Part shown: positions 59,351 through 64,000 of the stretch, in pieces | Numbering within the stretch: the stretch's first letter is position 1 | How the letters are laid out: each line of letters begins with the position of its first letter | Source: Pohlia nutans | Taxonomy: Eukaryota > Streptophyta > Bryopsida > Bryales > Mniaceae | Length of the DNA stretch: 64,000 nucleotides | Direction of reading: 5' to 3' | NCBI GenBank assembly: GCA_022496805.1 | Contig: CM040087.1 | Span: 35,116,253-35,180,252 of the forward strand | Translations under genes and position numbers: made by a program | Notes under the pieces: model-generated | What the model was told of the DNA's origin: nothing | Seen by the model: only the letters and a program-made list of their open reading frames with translations | Database searches by the model: none

Positions 59351-60498
59351 GAAAAGTAGTTTTTTTTCTTAAGATCCACTTTGAAAAGGGTGATTCCTTA
59401 TTGTGCTTTATTATACTATGTTTTCATTTTGTAATTCTATTTATTGTACCTCAGTTTTTGGCTCAGCATAAATAATTCAAATTTTCAAGAATTTTGACAC
59501 GTGTCATTTCCACATTGGTTGTGATCCAAGCGAATCGTATGTGGAAATTACATTTAGACACTCAAAATACTAACCAAAAGTGAAGAACAATACTTTCTTT
59601 TTGTAGTTTTATTCACTTCATGTTGTGGGGCTTTATTTATTTTCATTTCATGGTTTTATTTACTTTTACCTTGTGGTGTTGTATATTTTCATATTGTGGT
59701 TTTATGGCATTATTATACCAGTGAAAGGAATTGAGATTAAAAAAAAGTATCAATTGGACCTCACAATTAAGCAATGCGTTAAGATCTCGTATTAAAATAT
59801 GTGCATCAATAATTGCCACTAATAAAATTTTATTTATTTATTGTTATTAATAATAACTATTTTATTAAGTCTTATTAGCAAGTAAAAAAAAGATTTCAAC
59901 TCACTTTAGCATGCATTATTTGGACACTGTATAAATAAATTGTGGATTTTTACGGTATTGTCTATATGTCAATTTTAGGTGCTCATAGGCTCTCATGTTT
60001 GGATTGTGAACATTTTGTATAAATGTATTGCTTTTGGATTAGTTGTGGATGAATTGTATATACCTTGCCACATAAAAGAGAAAAAAAAAACATCTCTTCA
60101 ACAATGACTCACACAAAATTTGTAAGTTTAAATTAGTTTTGTATATCACAAATAGCACTATTGACAAGAGAAAAAATCATAGAACTTTTCCATGCATTTT
60201 TCCCTAGAATTCTCCACAAGAGTAGTATTTGAGGTAAGTTGAATATGCAAAAGAAGCCATCTTGATGGATAGCAACTTCCTTGACTCATGGTCATGTGGC
60301 AAGTTGGAACTATTGTAAGTTGAAGAATTTTCATTAGTCTATTGATACGTGTAAAAATTTAGAAGGGCAAACACAAAGAATAAAAATAAAAATAAAAAAA
60401 TAAAAAAAACTTTGCTCTTTAACATTTTAAATCCTACAATTTATACACTATGAGTAGTTTGGATATTTCATATTTCTTTTTGAATATACAATCTAACT
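59351..60498. other. AT-rich intergenic DNA, nothing recognised
   Basis: No frame above background, no clear repeat ends. A short run of AAAATAAAAATAAAAAAATA occurs near 60385. Confidence 0.6.
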
Positions 60499-60868
60499 TT
60501 AACCCTTAAACGTCAAAGTCAGCCCCATGTGCTTATTCAAAAGAGAATAACGAAGAAAAAAGTACATTTTCTTAACCAAATCAAGTGAGGATTGGTGCGT
60601 TGGAAAGCTACTAAAAAAGCAATCTAGATTCCAAATTTGCATGTCATTTGAAAGATTGTGGAATTGTTGATAAGCAATCAAAGTTATCAAATTAAACAAG
60701 TTTTGAGGTTGGGGCAGTTGAGGTTTAGCAGTGCTCCAGTGCCAGCCAGTAGTGCCCAACAAAGCCGTTTTTTCAATTTTTTCATTTCTTTTCGTTTTTT
60801 TTGCCCTCCAAAAATAAAAATGCCTTCCGGGTTGCCCCACCCAGGCCCTCCTAACGTTTAAGGGTTAA
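60499..60868. mobile_element. TTAA-flanked element, 370 bp
   Basis: Left TTAA CCCTTAAACGTCAAAG, right CTCCTAACGTTTAAGGG TTAA. The subterminal CCGGGTTGCCCCACCC matches the GGGCAGCC feature of the copies at 33814 and 48916. The stretch that follows (60869-62338) is AT-rich with no gene; TTTTAACCCTTTAATG at 62199 may be a lone end of the same family. Confidence 0.83.
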
Positions 60869-62338
60869 CAAATTATTGGCTATTTTGGTATAATGGGTTC
60901 GTGAATAGGCCGAATATTCCGTGACTTATAGATCATCTTAGTTGTATCATCCTTATTTTGATTTCACAACAATTATAAATAATATAAGGGGAGGGGGGAG
61001 TGTATAACGGGAGAGGTATTAATTAATGTCTATGGTTTATTTAACATCATGTAAAAACAAAGACAAGTGCCACTTTATTATATGTAAAAAACAAATGCAT
61101 GTCCCAAGAAGATTTAATGTTAGATCAATTGGCATTGTTGACTACCATAGAAACAAACGCTACTACTACGTAGACGCTATTATGTTTGAACTTTGACGAC
61201 ATCGTCATCTACATAATAACATCAAGGCTCAAAAGATCACAATTCAACAACGAGTTGTTGGATATTATTGTACTCGTGGAACACCATTTGGGGAGTGAAA
61301 CAAGCAAGGTTATTAGATTGTAATCAAATAAATTTAGAACATTTAAAATAAATGATGTTTGAATACATGCGTCTTTCAAAACTTCAATATTCAAATGATG
61401 TGATGCTTTGGTGTATTCAGCATTTAAATGATTTGAGGTTTTAGATATTTGAGTACCTAAATTTTTTAGAAATTTTAGTTTCTAAATGTTCCATTTCATG
61501 GTAGTTATGTTTATCTAATGTAATAAATAATTCACATTAGAGACCTTAAAAACATTCAAATTTATCTTTGACATTTTATATAACCTTTCAATCAAATTTA
61601 TATATTTATCTTCTTTACATGTATATAGTATATAATGTTTTTGATTAAAATAATGAAACTATAGCTTTTTAGTTTAAAATATTTAAAATAATACAACAAT
61701 AGCTCTTATAGCTCTTTTAGTTTTGTTAAGCTACCTTTTAGTAATTGGATAAACAATGAATAAATGAACACACAAAAAATGAAAAATGAAAACCATATTT
61801 ATGTTAAATTATTGAAAGGTTTCATCATTTTGCATTTTCACTCTAAATGTTTTACTTGTGATGGTAGCTAGTGTTCTATTTGGATTAACTAAAATAGTAA
61901 ATGTTGAAATTAACATGTAAATGCACAAAATTCACTACAAAATATTGCAAATTTAACATGTTTAAATGAGTGCATTTTTGTTTTACTGTGCACGTGACAT
62001 TGTACCTTAATACTTCAAAAACAAGGATACACTATATATAGTGACTTAACAATATTTTTGCAAAACAAAAGTACATAATTTATCACCACAAAAATCTAAA
62101 ATATTCACTAGGGCTACGCGTTGCTGCGCACAACCGTCGACGAACAATACGTGCTAAATGAATATTATAGAATTTATATTGCGACGAAAATGATTGGCTT
62201 TTAACCCTTTAATGCTTTTGTACTATAGCTGCGTTCACTGGATTTCACTTACAGTTGAAACTCAAAAAAGCTTACAGTAAGCCACATCTTATAATACATG
62301 TAAGTTATCACCTAAAACCCTAAGTATATAAAGGACAT

Positions 62339-62398
62339 GTGAGGAAAAGATGGTTGGAATTAACTCTATAGAAATAATTCCAACCATCTTTTCCTCAC
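62339..62398. repeat. Perfect 24 bp stem hairpin, possible small-RNA precursor
   Basis: GTGAGGAAAAGATGGTTGGA plus ATTA (62339-62362), a 12 nt loop ACTCTATAGAAA, then the exact complement ending CTTTTCCTCAC (62375-62398). TATATAAAG sits just upstream at 62325-62333. The stem length fits a 21-24 nt small RNA, but it matches no conserved plant miRNA that I know, and the perfect pairing also fits a recent inverted duplication. Confidence 0.65.
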
Positions 62399-62822
62399 TC
62401 ATCCATGTTTTTCCATTTTAATGGACATATTTGCCACAGAGCCAAAGCTGTAATTCTGAAAATATGAGGACAATATGCTAAGAATCGGAATCCAATTGGA
62501 TTACTGAGGTTTCAGAATTTTCCAACTTGGTGCTCGACTGACGTACCCAGATAACAGAAAAGCAAGCTGAAGCTCGTATTCACATAAAAGGGAGCTGAGG
62601 CTCATATCCATATAAAAAGCGAGCCGAAGTAGTATCCACATAATATCACTACATAATGGGAAGAGCAGAGGTCCCACACAATCTCCTCTCAACAAGAACC
62701 ACTTCCAACTCTACATGTTTATTCCAACCAACCTTTCCAAGACTGCTACAACTAAATCTCATCACCTCGACTGCCTAAACCGCTCATTGAGTGAGGTAAA
62801 TGTCGTTAGATTCCATTCCAAT

Positions 62823-63556
62823 TCAAGGCGTGACCTTGTCCTCATTAGGTTTCTCATCTTTATTTGCCTCACCGGCTGCCACCTCCTCTTCAGGTTCATC
62901 GTCTGCCATTGTAAGTTTACTGATTTCATCTCTGATGAGTCCTTTTACATGCCCCTTCCGCTCAGTGAGACTCACTCCAAAAATTGTCTCTGCCATGACA
63001 CAGACCACAAATCAATCCTCCCATCCAAGTAGAAAAGAGAAATCACCAGTATTTGTATTGAAGTGATGAAAGCCAGGCATTCGCAATATATTTAAAGTAA
63101 ATAAAAACTTGCTGAAATGACGAGAAAACTTAAATTCACTTCTTACCAAGTTGCGACACAACATCTGTGAACATAACCAGAATGACCAACAAAAAACAGA
63201 TGTCTACTCCAGTGATTTATCACTTGCCCCTAGAATACCTATACAGAATACTTCATAATGTTTCCATACAAAAAGACAGAATAAAAAATAACCCACATAC
63301 ACTGTCACATTGAAGACATGCACCACGCTCAGCATCGCCGTCGTTGTGCTCTTACCTGCACCAACCAAATTCAATATTTCAAAAAACAACACGTAGTCCT
63401 TGTTAGCTTCACTACTTGAGAGTAGCATACAAGCAAAAAAATTCAGGTTTGCAAATTGACGAAAAATAGGAAGATGCAAGATTACCATGAGTACCAGCAA
63501 CGGCAATAAGCTCGTAACCTTCTGTTTGTTTCCCTAGCCAAGTATCCCTCTTGTAA
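62823..63556 (-). CDS. 3' part of a gene with a MurC-like Mur-ligase P-loop
   Basis: MurC joins L-alanine to UDP-N-acetylmuramate; seed-free plants keep Mur enzymes for plastid peptidoglycan. Four exons in consistent phase: 63556-63486, 63355-63293, 63164-63147, 62989-62823 (TGA at 62823-62825); earlier exons lie beyond the window. The first reads YKRDTWLGKQTEGYELIAVA then GTHG, joined to KSTTTAML, giving the Mur-ligase ATP-binding motif GTHGKSTT with cyanobacteria-like context. Instead of the roughly 300 residues that should follow, only about 80 do: SVVHVFNVTVYVDVVSQL, ETIFGVSLTERKGHVKGLIR, then an acidic end (ADDEPEEEVAAGEANKDEKP). The donor at 63292 (GTTATT) and the 18 nt exon are uncertain. 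It may be a truncated or chimeric gene, a pseudogene, or a mis-joined end. Confidence 0.55.
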
Positions 63557-63609
63557 CTGCGATACAAAACAACAGCCAACTTAAGACTCTGAAGTTGGAG
63601 AGGATTCAA

Positions 63610-63895
63610 TGACCAACAGGATTCAAAAAACATAATTCAGATGAGACAATTTTTATACCACCAGAATCAGTGAAGAACACTGCATGTATTGGTAAAAAAA
63701 TAAACCAAAAGAGGCCCCTCAAAATCAAAGGACCAAATAATCTTTGTTTTTGTTTTTTTGTAGTTTTTGGAAAGTCATATGGAGACTTTCTTTTGTCCAA
63801 TTTTTGTTTTCTACAATGCTCTTCACTAAGTCTGGTGATACGAAATTTGATCATATTTGACTTATATTTTTGACAATACAATTGATCAAATTTAT
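63610..63895. mobile_element. Decayed TTAA-family MITE upstream of the MurC-like exon
   Basis: Family words are present in order: TTCAGATGAGACAATTTTTA, CACCAGAATCAGTGAAGAAC, TGCATGTATTGGT, then a second, reversed half with CTTCACTAAGTCTGGTGATA and CAATACAATTGATCAAATTT. This suggests two fused copies, one inverted. The termini are not resolved. It lies within the intron before exon 63556-63486. Confidence 0.65.
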
Positions 63896-64000
63896 GAGCG
63901 TTTTAACCGTCGCCGGTCAAAAGCCCATATGTCCGGCCGGAAGTGGGTGAATTATAGACGCAAGCAATGGACTCCTATTAACCTAGGCGTTTGTGTGAGA

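Noticed and set aside
12497..60868. CCCTAAA words as interstitial telomere repeats
   Set aside because: The words occur once per element end, never in tandem, and have an extra C (CCCCTAAA) next to TTAA. They are transposon termini.
1..64000. tRNA, rRNA and CRISPR features
   Set aside because: No B-box-like GGTTCGAATCC words in a tRNA context, no rRNA signatures and no regularly spaced direct repeats were seen by eye.

Overview
The window is nuclear DNA of a green plant. It has multi-exon genes with canonical GT-AG introns, a plant-type cyclin H and a plant SR-cyclophilin, and introns and intergenic DNA filled with small DNA transposons. A MurC-like Mur-ligase P-loop exon and the divergence of the cyclin H from the Arabidopsis protein (recalled, not searched) suggest a seed-free land plant such as a bryophyte, lycophyte or fern. 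That placement is an inference. I checked reading phase across every splice junction of the genes below.

Layout: a weak candidate gene on the minus strand (667-882); cyclin H on plus (2212-7165, 13 exons); a convergent TRPC4AP/TRUSS homologue on minus (20790-10229, 14 exons, 784 aa); a 16 kb AT-rich stretch without recognisable genes (about 21.2-37.2 kb) holding minisatellites, AT microsatellites and decayed repeats; an SR-rich cyclophilin on plus (37621-44049, 13 exons, 790 aa); a transposon island (44.9-53.4 kb); a maspardin/SPG21 homologue on minus (58520-54158, 9 exons, 439 aa); and the 3' end of a minus-strand gene with a MurC-like ATP-binding exon (63556-62823, continuing beyond the window).

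The gene products look like unrelated housekeeping functions: CDK-activating kinase/TFIIH, a CUL4-type ubiquitin-ligase receptor, a spliceosome-associated prolyl isomerase, and an endosomal alpha/beta-hydrolase-fold protein. I see no operon-like or pathway link between them.

The most unusual content is mobile. In the island, six elements lie end to end from 44888 to 50537, each pair sharing one TA dinucleotide. One is an apparently intact Tc1-type (DD34E) transposon, which itself carries a nested TTAA-flanked element. Two more Tc1-related elements share a TA at 52735. One MITE has long inverted arms that encode the C-terminal tail of a Tc1 transposase, so it seems to be a fold-back made from a transposase 3' end. 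A separate family flanked by TTAA, with CCCCTAAA ends, recurs at least ten times, mostly inside introns. It resembles piggyBac by its target site, and fills most of two TRPC4AP introns.
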